Assembly: GCF_000471905.2 (NCBI RefSeq)
Contig: NW_006499848.1
Coordinates: forward strand, 1,467,713-1,531,712
Direction of reading: 5' to 3'
Length of the DNA: 64,000 bases
Origin: Amborella trichopoda
Taxonomy: Eukaryota; Streptophyta; Magnoliopsida; Amborellales; Amborellaceae
Both the position numbers and the translations under genes were made by a program. How positions within the stretch are numbered: position 1 is the first letter of the stretch; every line of letters starts with the position of its first letter. Shown here one piece after another: positions 1-11,414 of this stretch. The notes beneath the pieces were generated by a model, which searched no databases, was not told the DNA's origin, and saw only the letters and a list, made by a program, of their open reading frames with translations.

Positions 1-31
1 ATATACCAGGATAGAAGTTTCCTCCTAGTAA

Positions 32-662
32 GGGAATATACAATGAGACCATTTACCTTTTGAACAAGGTGGTTACAATTAATGTTGACCATTAGATGTG
101 AAATTGGGTTGCTGTATTTATTTCATTGACCAAGCTCCAAGTTCAAAAGAAATTTTCTCGAACTTTGTGACACACCCAAGCTATCAGATTTCACATGGAT
201 GGTTGTAAGTAATTGTGACCTCGCTGTACCAAAAGTAAAGGGTGGGATTTGTATAGAGTTTAGGCTCTAAACAATCAAATTAGAGGCCACCTTCAAGTAG
301 TGTCGAGAAATGTAGTTTCAATATTGAAAATCTTTGCGATAACCTTAAAATATATTTTAATCCTTATTTATAAAGTTTAAAGCTCCAAAAATAGTATAGA
401 TGACAGATCTATGAAAACTTGAAAATATTAAAAATCGACGGTCCAAAAGTGAGTTTCAAAATACACTACTTCCAAAACTTGAAATCCATTTTTTTCTCAT
501 GTCCATGCATCTTGATGTCAAGATGATCAATTTGAGTATATTTGGGCATCAAAACAACATCTTCTAGTGAAATTTTTGAGGTAGGCTCTAATTTGATTGT
601 TTACAGCATCAACTCTATATAAACTGTTCCCAAAGGTAAATAGTCTCATTGTATACAATCCC
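32..662. mobile_element. MITE family A, copy 1, interrupted by a family B MITE
   Basis: The element has terminal inverted repeats of about 40 bp. The left end reads GGGAATATACAATGAGACC and continues into ATTTACCTTTTG. The right end, read on the other strand, is GGGATTGTATACAATGAGAC. Inner arms pair GGTTACAATTA with TAATTGTGACC. AGTAA flanks both ends. It has no coding capacity. The same family recurs near 2.4, 13.4, 18.7, 20.3, 22.5 and 61.1 kb, so it is a dispersed non-autonomous DNA transposon. Its right arm was split by the family B insertion at 240-631. The superfamily is not settled; the 5-bp flank match could be chance. Confidence 0.75.
240..631. mobile_element. MITE family B, copy 1 (392 bp, 9-bp target duplication)
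   Basis: This 392-bp non-coding element is inserted in the right arm of the family A MITE. Its ends are inverted repeats: GTATAGAGTTTAGGCTCTAA on the left matches the reverse of the right end, which contains TATATAGAGTTGATGCTGTA. It is flanked by AAAAGTAAA (231-239) and AAAGGTAAA (632-640), which agree at 8 of 9 bases. Removing the element and one flank restores the family A arm. A 9-bp duplication is typical of Mutator-like elements, so I infer a MULE-derived MITE. The copy at 22711-23102 has exactly the same length. Confidence 0.8.
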
Positions 663-829
663 AGTAAGTAATAATAATTATTTTTCATATCTAGGATATT
701 CCTTGGGATTCAATTTCATTTACTTGTCAAATACAGTGTTTTCACTTACCAAAAAAAAAAAAGGTCAATGTTTTCTTTTTTTTAGAAGGTCGAAATTTGT
801 CTAGGCGTTATGAAAATAAAATAAAATCA

Positions 830-1135
830 CACCTCAAATCCTTGAATGAAAAGCACTTTCGGTAATGAAAATCTCCATTATGGATCTAAATCAATTTCCA
901 ACACCGGCAATACGATTTGAAACTTAAAAAATAGTATAGATCTTGTAGATATATAAACACATTTTTTTAGGGTGACATAGATGTTCTAGATAATTTGTTA
1001 CAATATACATTATTTTTAGAGCTTAAAATCGTAATTTTTTTTCACAACCATAATATTCATGATGAGATGATCAATGCAATGGGCTTTCAAGGCTGGAACT
1101 ATAATTTTCGATGAGTTATGAGGTGAGGCTTTACT
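830..1135. mobile_element. MITE family B, degraded internal portion
   Basis: Blocks characteristic of family B appear in order: a statement of the form AAATAGTATAGATC, a TATATAAAC stretch and an AGATGATCAAT block. Clear inverted ends are missing. It is probably an old or truncated copy; boundaries are approximate. Confidence 0.45.
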
Positions 1136-1400
1136 TATTAGAAATAAATGCTCAAAAAGTACCTTAGCAAGACAACAGTGTTTTGCACTTTTTTTTTCTT
1201 CTTGCCAAATATGGAGAAAAGAGAAATTTCGGGAAAATAAATTTAAAGCTCACATACGCCCTTAGCATTTCAAACACTGGTTTAAAGAACAGACCAGTGT
1301 GTCTAACTGATTTGAATGAGTTCAATATAGTAGAAAGTGGTATGTAAAAGCATATACTGAAAAAAGAAAATAGTTTGTCACTGTGCTGCAAATTGCACAC

Positions 1401-1654
1401 AGTCTAAAATCCTAACTCCACCATTTATGTGGTGTTGGGGTCTTTAGGGTGATCCCCAAGTGAACCAAGAGGTAACTTTCATTGCAAATATAGTCTAAAA
1501 CCCTAACTCCACCATTTATGTGGTGTTGGGGTCTCTAGGGTGATCCCCAAGTGAACCAAGAGGTAACTTTCATTGCAAATATAGTCTAAAATCCTAACTC
1601 CACCATTTATGTGGTGTTGGGGACTTTAGGGTGATCCCCAAGTGAACCAAGAGG
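1401..1654. repeat. Tandem repeat, 91-bp unit, 2.8 copies
   Basis: Three near-identical units begin at 1401, 1492 and 1583, each starting AGTCTAAAA and containing GGTGTTGGGG and GTGATCCCCAAGTGAACC. The last copy is shorter. Divergence is only a few bases per unit, so the amplification looks recent. No coding frame runs through it. Confidence 0.9.
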
Positions 1655-1721
1655 CGACTTTAGGTAGATATCTAGCTGATTTAGTACAATAATTGTAAGG
1701 AAAAGCATATAAAGGGACTAT

Positions 1722-2011
1722 CTATTTTTTTGTACAAGGAGGTTAGAATCACTCATGTCTGTCAGATTCAAATTTGATAGTTGTCAGAGTTTCATTGACT
1801 AAATTTGAAGTTCAATTTTTTTTTTTGAATTTTATGACGCATGTAGTGTTGCTAAAGTCAAACTGCCTATTTTTTTGTACAAGGAGGTTAGAATCACTCA
1901 TGTCTGTCAGATTCAAATTTGATAGTTGTCAGAGTTTCATTGACTAAATTTGAAGTTCAATTTTTTTTTTTGAATTTTATGACGCATGTAGTGTTGCTAA
2001 AGTCAAACTGC
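1722..2011. repeat. Tandem duplication of a 145-bp MITE-like segment
   Basis: Two virtually identical 145-bp copies (1722-1866 and 1867-2011) contain GTACAAGGAGGTTAGAATCA and ATTGACTAAATTTGAAGTTC. Both blocks belong to the left arm of MITE family A, so a half-element was duplicated in place. Confidence 0.85.
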
Positions 2012-2424
2012 TAACCACTTGAGCCTAAGCTCGATTGACAGGCTAAAAGGAAAAAGATTGGTAGTGGAACCTAGTAGAGAGATGGAGAGAAAACACGGAT
2101 TAGGCTGTGCTAGAATTAAGGTAGTAATTTGTGGGTCAAAGGGTAAAAAAAGTAAATGAAATAAGTTAATAAACACCTTGAGAACAAGAGATATTCTTGT
2201 TTTGATGGACTTAATAAATATTTTTTCAAAACAATATTTGCCTCTATTGATAAACGTTAAGCATCTTTAAGTAAATTTGTACTCCGGTAACAACACAATA
2301 AAAGATCAAGTACTTATTTTGCATATTCAAATACGAGAATATGAAAAAGCGAACAAAAGAGACATAAATATGAAAAAAAAAATGTGCATGAAATTGAGAG
2401 ATTCAATCCACAATATAAAAGAAA

Positions 2425-2655
2425 AATATACAATGAGACCATTCACCTTTGGTATAAGTTGGCTATAATTATTGACCATTACGTGTAAAATTGGGCAGTT
2501 GCATTTGACAAAGCTCAAAGATCAAAATAAATTTTTTTGAATTTTGTAACGCACCGAAGCTGTCAAATTATACATCATGTGATTATAAATAATTGTGACC
2601 TCCTTATAGCAAAAGTAAATGGCAACATTGTCTATAATCTCATATATAAAATGCC
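2425..2655. mobile_element. MITE family A, copy 2
   Basis: The left end TATACAATGAGACCATTCAC and an inner GGCTATAATTATTGACCATT pair with a right arm containing TAATTGTGACCTCC and AAAAGTAAATG. It is about 230 bp, non-coding and more diverged than copy 1. Short open frames inside it on both strands are incidental. Confidence 0.65.
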
Positions 2656-2779
2656 TTTCAAGTTCACCTAATGTCATCATTCAATGTATCCGAAAAGTGA
2701 ACAGTTGCAACTCTCTCTTGATAAATAGTCTTAAAAAGACTTAATCAGTTAAAAACTCATATGCAACTGGATACCCAAC

Positions 2780-3260
2780 AGTTACAGTTGTTCACATTAA
2801 CTATTAAACTCTGATGGCTCACTTCTGTCACACAAGCTGCACCAAGCAAGTGTTTGGTAGTAGTCACAAAACAACCTTCACCAAGCTCTGTGTTCGACTT
2901 ACAATCATCAATCATTGTGCATCAGTACAGTCGGCTTCGGTCTGCCCAACTTGCACTCCGGTGAACTACTTCGGTCATGCAACTGCAATACTGAGTCTTA
3001 GACAATGTTTGAACGGCCCTAGCGCACCACTTCTTAATTAGTGTGGCTAACTGCATATTTGAATTGCACCGTTGCGACTCGCATTACTGAGTCTTTCAAC
3101 AATGTTTGAACAGCCCTAGCGCACCACGTCCTTATTGGTGTGACTGACCGCAAACTTGACCAGCACCTATGGTGCGTCAAGGGTGCTTATAAGAGTATGT
3201 AAAGTGCAAAACGCACCTCAAGTACTTTTTACACCTGTGCACTTGCCCATGCACTCAGTA
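2780..3260. repeat. Unclassified repeat-rich segment with two related sub-blocks
   Basis: Two imperfect copies of a block containing ACAATGTTTGAAC, GCCCTAGCGCACCAC and ATTGGTGTG-like sequence sit at about 2995-3060 and 3095-3160. A 75-codon open frame at 2814-3041 matches no family I know and is not called as a gene. It may be part of an old LTR or other repeat. Confidence 0.35.
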
Positions 3261-3649
3261 TGCTCTGAATAGACCTTCTCTCCCTTGATTCCATGAACAC
3301 AAATGAAGAGAATATGCTACTACGATTAGATCCTCATCAATATGGGGCTAAAACCCACTACTTGTCCCAGAATAACCTTTCATAGCGGCTATGTTTTTGA
3401 AATATATTATTTGAAACAACATTTTACATTCCAAAAATACAATAATTTGTTTGCACATGAAGCCTAAGTTGCTCTACATTATATTTCTCATATATAATTG
3501 GGAGAAATATGATGGCTATGGAGCATGAGTGGACACTGGAGAGCCAGTTGCCATGGTAACTGCCCCTTACCATGGTGTTAATTGAAATTAAGGTTGAACA
3601 CAAATAGAAGCACGCCAGATAAAGATAAAAAGAAAAATCCCTATATAAG

Positions 3650-5453
3650 ATTGGAATTTTAGAAAAGGACTCATTTTTTGTATTTTACGTTGAGGTTTCA
3701 CTTTTTCATTTTTCCCAAACTACAAGGAGTTTAGATACCCAATATCCGAATTGAAAGTGGTTTTTTCTCGAGTAGGAGATGGGTTTAGACATTAGAGTTT
3801 CAATCCAATTTTTTGTAAGTGGACTAGTTTGGATATCCAATGTCTAAGCTTAGCTCCTTTATTAAAATGCCGATAAGAAATAAACTATTTAGCATTCTAC
3901 CCATTTGCAATATTCTAACACAAGATCATGTGTTCTTCTATGGGTATTTTGAAATTGAATCAAAAGATATAGGCAGGGTGTTAAATTGTTCATTTCTCAT
4001 AAATAATTTGATGAACTTTTCAAAAAAATATAAGTGAACAGGTTTAAGTATTGGGTGTATGAACCTACCCCATTTACAAAAAAAAGAAAGAAGAGATGTA
4101 CTCGGATACTAAACGTGCCAACCCATATTTTTACAAAAGAGAGATCTCCAGCGGGAGCACATTGCACACTTCATCCCTCTAACTAGATCTTTTATTCTAC
4201 GAGTAAGAGTAGATTATGCTCCCATATGAAAACACTATAGTTGGACTCTCAAAAAATGATGATGTTGACTGTCTGAACCCATTTGGTTTTTAGAAGAGAG
4301 CCGGCACCCATAGGAGCACATTGTTCACTTATTCCCTCAAATAAGTGTCCAATGGGCTCTCGAATATCCTTTTTGTTATTTACATAAAAAGGGAAAAGTT
4401 TATATAAGGTTGCAACCTTAAAATGTAGAATCACATATGCACCTCAAAAATCTATTAGAAATGTTGTTTTAATGTTGAATAAACCCTCTAATCGATCATC
4501 TACTAATCGATCATTATGCACCTCAAAAATCTATTAGAAATGTTGTTTTAATGTTGAATAAACCCTCTAATTGATCATCTTGACATTGAGATGTATGAAT
4601 ATGGTTTTCAGGTTCCAAAAATAGTGCATCTTGCAACACATTATCTAGACTGTCCATTTTCAATATTTTCATATATTTATAGATCTACTTGATTTTAACT
4701 ATTTTTAAAATTTAAAATTTTCTAATTAGGTATGAAAATAGATTTTAAGATAATAGTAAGAATTTTCTATAATAAAATTACATGTTATGATAAAATTTTA
4801 AAGTGCGCCCTAAGTAATTAGATTGTTTAAGGTTGCATCCTAATAGAAACCGCACCCTTACAAAAATGATGTATTGGGACACCAAATGTGCCAACCCATA
4901 TTTTACAAAAGAGGGATATTAGTGAGCTCCCGTGAAAGATTGTACACTTAATTCCTCCAAATAGGGATTTCATACTAGAGAGTAAGAGTAAGAGTAAAAT
5001 ATGCTCCCATATGAATACAATACGGTCTTGCTCTCCGAACCCATTTGGTTTCTAGGAAAGAGACTGCTCTTGTGGGAGCACATTGCTCGCTTACTCCCTC
5101 AAATAAAAGGCCGATTCAAAAGGACTGAAGTGTCTAATGTGCTCTCTTGGGAACTCATTGTAGTTCTTATTTAATGAGAATATGTACTCTGATATTAGGT
5201 GTCCAGACATCCGTCCGTTTCTGCCCTACAAACCCCATCCACTTATATTTTTTTAAGTGGATGGGGTTCGGATACTAGATCTCCCACCCAGCTCACTCAC
5301 AAAGGGTTGGGTTTAAACTTCCACGGTCTAAACCCGTTTTCCATTTAAAAAAAAAAATGGTTTTGGATATTAAACATAACATAGAGAAAAAACTTACAAA
5401 AACTTCAACGTAAAATATAATTTAGCTTATTTTTTTTTCTAAATTTCCTTATG
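3650..5453. mobile_element. Large foldback element with nested insertions
   Basis: Inverted ends about 1.8 kb apart pair TATTTTACGTTGAGG (about 3681) with its reverse at 5401-5420, and GGAATTTTAGAAAA with TTTCTAAATTTCC. Inside is a direct duplication of a block containing GTGCCAACCCATATTTT (about 4115 and 4888). The family B MITE at 4389-4857 separates the two copies. A perfect stem (5229-5245 with 5254-5270) sits near the right arm. There is no coding capacity. The arms resemble those of the foldback at 19306-19845, so the two may be related. Confidence 0.55.
4389..4857. mobile_element. MITE family B, copy 2, with internal 79-bp duplication
   Basis: The ends are inverted: GTTTATATAAGGTTGCAACC on the left pairs with GATTGTTTAAGGTTGCATCC on the right. 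Flanks TTACATAAA (4380-4388) and TTACAAAAA (4858-4866) agree at 8 of 9 bases. A 79-bp internal tandem duplication starts at 4441 and 4520; without it the element would be 390 bp, close to the 392 bp of copies 1 and 3. Probably a Mutator-like MITE. Confidence 0.75.
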
Positions 5454-5775
5454 GTATAACGTTTTTTTTAGGAGAGAGAGTATAAGATTTTTTTTTTTTT
5501 GTAAAATATTTACTTTTGGTAAAAGGGTTAAAATTACTCACGATTGGATATGAAATCTGACAAATTAAACTATCACAATCTTTGAAAACTTTTATTTTAG
5601 ACTTAGTGAGCAAATACCCAACCACTTGATTTCACATCTACCCGTTAATTTTGATATACCAAAAACTAATGCCCAAGAGTGAGGTAACTAATAGCACTAA
5701 TATGCCACTGGTAAACAACATTTCCTGAAAAAACACCCAAGAGGCAGGTAATTAGGATCATCAGGGATTTAGGTT

Positions 5776-5776
<1 letters not shown>

Positions 5777-5806
<30 letters not shown>

Positions 5807-5814
5807 AAGAAGAA
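5777..5814. repeat. (GAA)n microsatellite
   Basis: About twelve GAA/AAG units in a nearly pure run, roughly 1.1 kb upstream of the DUF538 start codon. Such runs are length-variable. No regulatory role can be shown from sequence. Confidence 0.95.
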
Positions 5815-6019
5815 AGAATTAGGGTTTAGGAAGATAGGGATGGAAGTGGACGTTTAAGGAGATAAGAGAGAAAAGCAAATGGAGTTGGAAATGGATATAA
5901 GTTGGGATGAATGTGTGTTGTCCTGCCACACATCATATCAAGACAAAACCATGATTATCCACCACCCAACCTCTCACATGCTCTCCTCTGTCTTCTTCTC
6001 TCTCTCCACCCCACCTCCC

Positions 6020-6340
6020 TTCAATAATGCCTTTTGCCCCTTAGGATCCCCCCTCTCTCTTTCCTTCAATGTATTGTATTGTATTGTATTGTATTGTATC
6101 GTATTGCCTTTTTCAACGCCGGTCCGGGCTGGTTCGGACCAATCTCTTATATTTGGCATTTTTTTAGGCCGGTCAGGTCAGGTCGAAAATAAGTGAAAAA
6201 AATAAAATAATAATAATAATAATAATAAGATGGGCCTGGCCCTAACCCAGTTCTCGGGACACATTTTATAGCCTAGACCCTATATTTGTTAGGGCTAAGA
6301 CAAGCTGCCGGCCTGGCCCGGCCCGCCGGCCCATTGCCAG
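6020..6340. other. Upstream region with (TATTG)n repeat and GC-rich MITE-like segment
   Basis: A (GTATT)n microsatellite lies at 6069-6107. It is followed by a GC-rich block with GCCGGTCCGGGCTGGTTCGG near 6117 and GCCGGCCTGGCCCGGCCCGC near 6308, separated by an AT-rich core. Arms of this composition are typical of plant hAT-type MITEs such as those at 11090 and 26911, but I could not define exact ends or a target duplication. Confidence 0.4.
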
Positions 6341-6908
6341 GCCTACCCTTTTTCTCTCTTGAACTCTCTCTATATTCTCTCTCTTGCACCTCCTATGAAC
6401 ACTACTGGTCAATAGAAACTCCTGTTTTGACCCAACATCTCAATTCATTAGATTTTGGTTGTCCTCCTCATTTTCAGCCTCCAATAGATGCTGTTGCCCT
6501 TAGGATCCCCTCTCTCTCTCTCTCTTCACTACTTTCTCTCCCTTCCACCTCCCACATCTACCACCTAGAACTCACCATCACAGAAACCACAGTTCAATGG
6601 AAACACCCACTCTGACCCAACATCTTTTTTCCCATTCTTAGTCCCATCTCTCTCACCCAACATCTTTTTTTTTCCATTCTTTCTCTCTCTAAAATTTAGT
6701 CACCCATCCCTTTCTCCTCTTTCCAACTCTCCCCAATAATTGTTTATTCTCTCTCTCTCTCTCACTGAGCCTACTGGGTTTAGGCTGGCAAGGTTGTCTT
6801 CCCCCTTCTCAAAAACCCCCCTCCTTTTTCGATCCCTCTGCTCCATTCAGCTCCCACACCTCCTCCATCTTTTGCTTGGTTCTTTGCACAGTCCCATAAG
6901 GTATAAAA
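6340..6908 (+). promoter_or_regulatory. CT-rich leader or promoter region of the DUF538 gene
   Basis: Dense CTCTCT tracts occur at about 6350-6380, 6510-6545, 6680-6700 and 6747-6765. Y-patch-like pyrimidine stretches are usual in plant core promoters and 5' leaders. TATAAAA occurs at 6902-6908, directly abutting the ATG, which is too close to serve as a TATA box for that start. The transcription start cannot be placed. A block containing GCCCTTAGGATCCCC appears at both about 6036 and 6494, suggesting an old local duplication. Confidence 0.45.
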
Positions 6909-8123
6909 ATGGGTTCTTTCTCTCTCTACCCCTCTTCCATTCTCTCTCTTGTCTTCCTCCTGCTAACCCATGTTCCTTTCTCTGATCAAAAAACCCAAAC
7001 CATATATGATGTTCTAAGATCAAATGGCTTGCCCATTGGTCTACTCCCCAAAACTGTGAGCAATTACAGTATAGACAAAGATGGTAACTTTGAGGTCCAT
7101 TTAGAGCAAGCTTGCTATGCTAAGTTTGAGAACCAGGTTCACTATAAGCAGAACATTACGGGGACTCTGAGTTATGGCCAGATCGGTGCCCTTTCTGGTG
7201 TCCTTGCTCAAGAACTGTTCCTTTGGTTCCCTGTAAAATGCATCAGAGTTGATGTACCAAGCTCTGGTTTGATTTACTTTGATGTGGGGGTGATTTATAA
7301 GCAGTTTTCTCTCGCTTTATTTGAGACCCCACCTGATTGCACGGCGATGGCCAATGGTGACCAGCCTGATCTTCATGAGGGGGGCTCCATGGCTGATGCT
7401 CTTTCAGAGGTACTTGTTTGTCTCTCTTATTTTTTGAAAAATGGTTTTATCTCTCTCTATGATTGGGTTTGGTGCAAATGGATCTGGTGCTAGAGAGTTG
7501 TTTGTGTCTTTTCGATGACTTGGGGTCTATGAATATGGAGGCTTTTCGTTGAACTTCTTATTGATTTCTTCTGATATTTTGTTTTTTGATGTAATTTGAT
7601 TTGAAGGGTTGATGTTGTGGAATTTGGTATAGGTTTCATCAAGAAACATGTTCCCTGTATTCTTTGTTCCCTAATAGACTAGAACCCAAATTAGATCTTT
7701 CATTCAGGCATAATTTTTACCCCATTTATTGACTATTTCTATGTATCCTGATCGAACATCCTGTGTAGTTTCTCATGATCAGTTTGCAAAGATTATTCGT
7801 TGTCATTACATAAGAGCAACGCATTTAGTGAATCATGTTAGCAATTTGGATGCAACTTTTGCATTGATGTTCATCTACTTGTATAAGCTCAGCAATGGTT
7901 GAACATTTCTTGATTTTCATGGTCATGCTATTTTTAATAACACTTTTGAATTTTGGGATCGTGTGTAAAACTTAAATCCGTATCTCCTTCGTAAGTGTTC
8001 ATAATTTGCATATGACTAAATGGAGGTAGCTCATTTCATCTGACAAATCCTAACTCATTGCAGAGTCAATTGGGGAAGTCTCATTATGAAGCCGATCAAG
8101 ACATTCTAAAGGCTAGTCAATGA
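6909..8123 (+). CDS. DUF538 family secreted protein (two exons, 186 aa)
   Basis: Exon 1 is 6909-7409 and ends GCTCTTTCAGAG before GTACTTG. The intron is 7410-8063 and ends TTGCAG. Exon 2 is 8064-8123 and ends in TGA. The join is in frame between codons. The product has a hydrophobic signal peptide (residues about 1-25) followed by a DUF538 domain (about 28-140). It shows the family landmarks TIYDVLRSNGLPIGLLP, GTLSYGQIGALSG, QELFLWFPVK and a closing FETPPDC. Arabidopsis relatives with signal peptides, such as At5g19590, have the same layout; the SVB trichome gene is a more distant member. A hydrophilic tail of about 45 residues after PPDC is longer than in many members. DUF538 proteins have no established catalytic reaction; a secreted or cell-wall role is inference. 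Reading through the splice donor would give a 194-residue form with an unrelated end, which I consider an artefact. Confidence 0.88.
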
Positions 8124-9860
8124 ACCATGAAAGGAGTCGATATAATTGAGGATGTCGGTTCTGTTCTTCCCAAGTTGAACAATATCGAGAGAGTCTGGTT
8201 TTGCAGGTTCTAAGATTCCATGGTGTGTTTGCAGTAGAATTCAGACTAGTTTTGCTTTCAGTGTCTGTGTAAGAAGAATTTTGAAGGGTGATAGGGAAGA
8301 TCACCGGTTTTTACAAGCTGAGAGTGAGAAGAGGGTGGAAACTGGAGGATGAGTGGTGCTTTGGTTGAGAAGCATTAGTTTGTGAATGTGATAAGCTAGA
8401 AGTTGCAGGTTTTGATCTCTATAGTGCTATATAGGAACCAACATTTGGTTGCCACTTGTTGATCTGCGTTGTGCTATAGTGATACTACATATCAAGGTTG
8501 AGTCTATGTAAATGCGGGAAACATTTCAGTCTGTATGTATCTTGGCAATTCTTAGTTTGAGGTAAGAGGAGAAAACCTTCTATGGGTAAAACGATTATAG
8601 CTCTCTCAACCTCTGTTGGCCTTAAGGGTTGTGGTTTATTTTTTGTTTTTTTTATCTCTATGCTGAGTGTATTCTTCCGAGATTGTTGTTTGTTATTCAG
8701 TAAAAGAAGCACTCTTGGGTAGTGCATGCTGGTAAGAAGTTAGGACTGAAAGGTGAAAGTCGCTTAGATGCTCATATTAACTGTTCCACCCTCTTTTACT
8801 TTTGCATAGGAATGAGGCTGTTTCATTGTCGTTCTTGATTAATGTAATTGGTCAGAATTCCATTGCGTTTTGCTTAAGAAACATTTAATAACATTATTTT
8901 TGGATCATATCCTTCTCAAAATTTTTTTTGGGACAATCGATTTCAGAGGCTTCATAAAGACAGTTTTAAATAGTGACTCCAAAAGTGCTGTTCTTGATCA
9001 AGTGATACCCGGACAACCAGTTTGGTTTTCCTAAATGTGTTTCACGTGTCTGCATGAAACCTCGAACACTTCAACTTCTTGTATCGAGTCCTAGATATGC
9101 TGTGTCCAAATTGGTAGCTTCTTGTCAAGTGTCATCACTCTATGTGGACAGTAGACAGGTAATACCCATATCCTCATCCATGTAAATCTGGCCGGCCTTG
9201 AGGATTCTAGATGCAAAATATGGCCACAAGTAACTGAAGTTTACTAAAATTCATCTTGGGTGGAACACTGGATTATCAAGCTTTGGTACTCATGAGATTT
9301 AGATTACCATGTATATGGACAAGCATCTATTGTTTTGAAATCATTCTCTTGTTCAGTTAAAGCTGGACATTGGCTCACAGAATCACATTGTATGGACTCT
9401 AGAAAGAACTGAACCTCTATTGGCTTCTTAGAGAAATGAATGTAGTGCTTAGATGATGGTTTCGAGATGGAAAGATTGGTTGTTTTTGGAATGCTCCATG
9501 AGACTCTTTTTTTTTTTAAAATGGCAACTGTTCTATTCTATTAAGAGAGAGAGAACCCCATGACACTTCTTAGGAAACTATTGTAGTGGTATCTGATGAA
9601 AGGAGAGCGATATCATGGGCATTGGATTAGCTTACCAATAGCTCAAATATATAATGAAATGATCAAATGGCATTGAATTGTTTTCTTGGAAGTAAAGAAT
9701 TCGTGTTGTTTAAATGCCAGTCAGAATTGATTTATATGTTTTTAGGCATCTCATGTATGATGCAAATCTGTCAGGCTGTCCATGTATGCATATGTGTGCA
9801 TACGCATGCTTGCAGGGACCATTATTTCCACCCATCTTTTCAAACTCAAGTTCATAAAAA
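8124..9860 (+). other. DUF538 3' flank, no further gene seen
   Basis: This is AT-rich, non-repetitive sequence with only short frames and no recognisable family. The proximal part must include the DUF538 3' untranslated region, but I could not choose a polyadenylation site. A poly-T run near 9510 may mark an old insertion. Confidence 0.4.
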
Positions 9861-9867
9861 AATTTTA

Positions 9868-10113
9868 ATCTTACATAAGGTTGTAACTTTCTAAAGTTTT
9901 TGTGAAACATTATCTGTATGCTTATATTCTGTCATTCAGCTTCCCATGCAACTAAAATTGCTCTATGAAACTAAAATTGCTCTATGAAGCTAACTTTTTT
10001 TATCTTACATAAGGTTGTAACTTTCTAAAGTTTTTGTGACACATTATCTGTATTCTTATATTCTGCCATTCAGCTTCCTATGCAACTAAAATTGCTCTAT
10101 GAAGCTAATTTTT
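9868..10113. repeat. Tandem duplication, 134-bp period
   Basis: The block containing CATAAGGTTGTAACTTTCTA, ATTCAGCTTCC and AAAATTGCTCTATGAA occurs twice, offset by 134 bp (9871 and 10005). A shorter sub-repeat, CTAAAATTGCTCTATGAA, occurs three times. Differences are few, so the duplication is fairly young. Confidence 0.85.
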
Positions 10114-11089
10114 GTTACCTGCCTGCTTTTCCTTGTTGTTGTTGTTGCTCTCTATGATAGCCTATTTAACATGAAATATGCATCACACTTAGTTGGAATT
10201 CTAATCCAACTAATTTGTTAAAAAGGTTGACCATACTCATTATTTCTACTTAAAAAAAAAAACAAAAGAACTTAACCAACTCATTATCTGTTTAAAAATT
10301 TGTGCCAGTCTGAGATTCATAGCATGGCCTAGAGTTGTTTGTTGTCATATGTGTATATGTGTTTATGAAACTCAAAACTGATGCACATTCTACATAGTGG
10401 TGGCTTATACAGTCATCAATCAGATTGAGGTAGGGTTAAGTTTGTCTCAGAGTAGGGTTAAGTTAATCCTCACTTGAGAAAAAAGACAAACCTCACTCTG
10501 GGATGAAGTAGCGTTAAGTTTGTCTCAGAGTGAGGTTCAGCTGAGTTATGAGTTAAAATGTTCTTTTCCTTTCTTTTTTTCCCCTTTGTAATCAGAGACT
10601 AGGCATGCAGTGTTGAATTGGTTGCGCAGACATAACACTGAATCATGTCTCCATAATAATACTTTACCACAATGAATTCTCTTTCTACATCTGTAGTTTG
10701 TGCCTCAGGAAGATTGGTACCTATCCCTTCTCCTTAGCAATGACTTGTTTGGAAATTAGACCACCTTATGTATCTATTGTGCCATATGTTTCTGTGTTCT
10801 TCTGTGTTTGCAGACTATGCTTGCTAGTCAGATCAGTAGTCGCACCTTATTCTCCAACTTGTAACAATTGCTATTTCTTATGTTAAATTTTGGACATTTA
10901 ACATAATGCCCTTGTGAGCAATGATACTTTCTCTCTCACACCTTTCAAGAATTACTTGTTCATGGGCTTCATTCTTAGAGTGATGGTCTGTGGAATGGAT
11001 ATAATTGAGTCCTATCCTTAGGACTCAATGAGGATTGTCTTACCTAATGTCTTTTTATGACATCCTATCAATGCTTAACATACTATTTG

Positions 11090-11414
11090 TAGGGGTGGTA
11101 ACGGGTCATGTCAGGTCTGGCAGGGCCCGGACCCGAAAAATGATATGGGACCTGTACCGAAAATATAGTGTGGGACCTGGACCCGATCAGACCCTATCCA
11201 AAAATAAAAAATTTCTATGTATTTAACAATATTTGAATGTATTTCATATATTGGGACCAAAAAAATATTACTGGACCTGGACCCGAACACTGTTCAGGTC
11301 CAAGATTTGGACCTGGACCCGACCTGCCGGGTCCAATTTTTGGAGCCATACCTGGACCCAGATCGGGTCTACCCCTCGGTTACCGGGTCAGGTCCAGGTC
11401 CATTGCCACTTCTA
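11090..11414. mobile_element. hAT-type MITE (325 bp) with perfect 8-bp target duplication
   Basis: ACTATTTG flanks both sides exactly (11082-11089 and 11415-11422). The ends are inverted: TAGGGGTGGTAACGGGTC on the left, and TAGAAGTGGCAATGGACC when the right end is read backward. Subterminal regions are rich in GGACCTGGACCCG motifs on both strands, a typical binding-site-like pattern of hAT non-autonomous elements. An 8-bp duplication and a TAGGGGTG-like end are diagnostic of hAT. The overlapping open frames of 60-98 codons are by-products of the GGACCC repeats. Confidence 0.93.

Noticed and set aside
2277-2518. Two 63-codon frames on opposite strands
   Set aside because: Both fall on a family A MITE and its flank; AT-rich chance frames.
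5879-6615. Frames of 105 and 109 codons upstream of the DUF538 gene
   Set aside because: They are composed of CT-rich and (TATTG)n repeat translation with no family similarity.
7410-7493. Extension of DUF538 exon 1 to a 194-residue protein
   Set aside because: It runs through a good splice donor. The spliced form gives an in-frame hydrophilic end with a natural stop.
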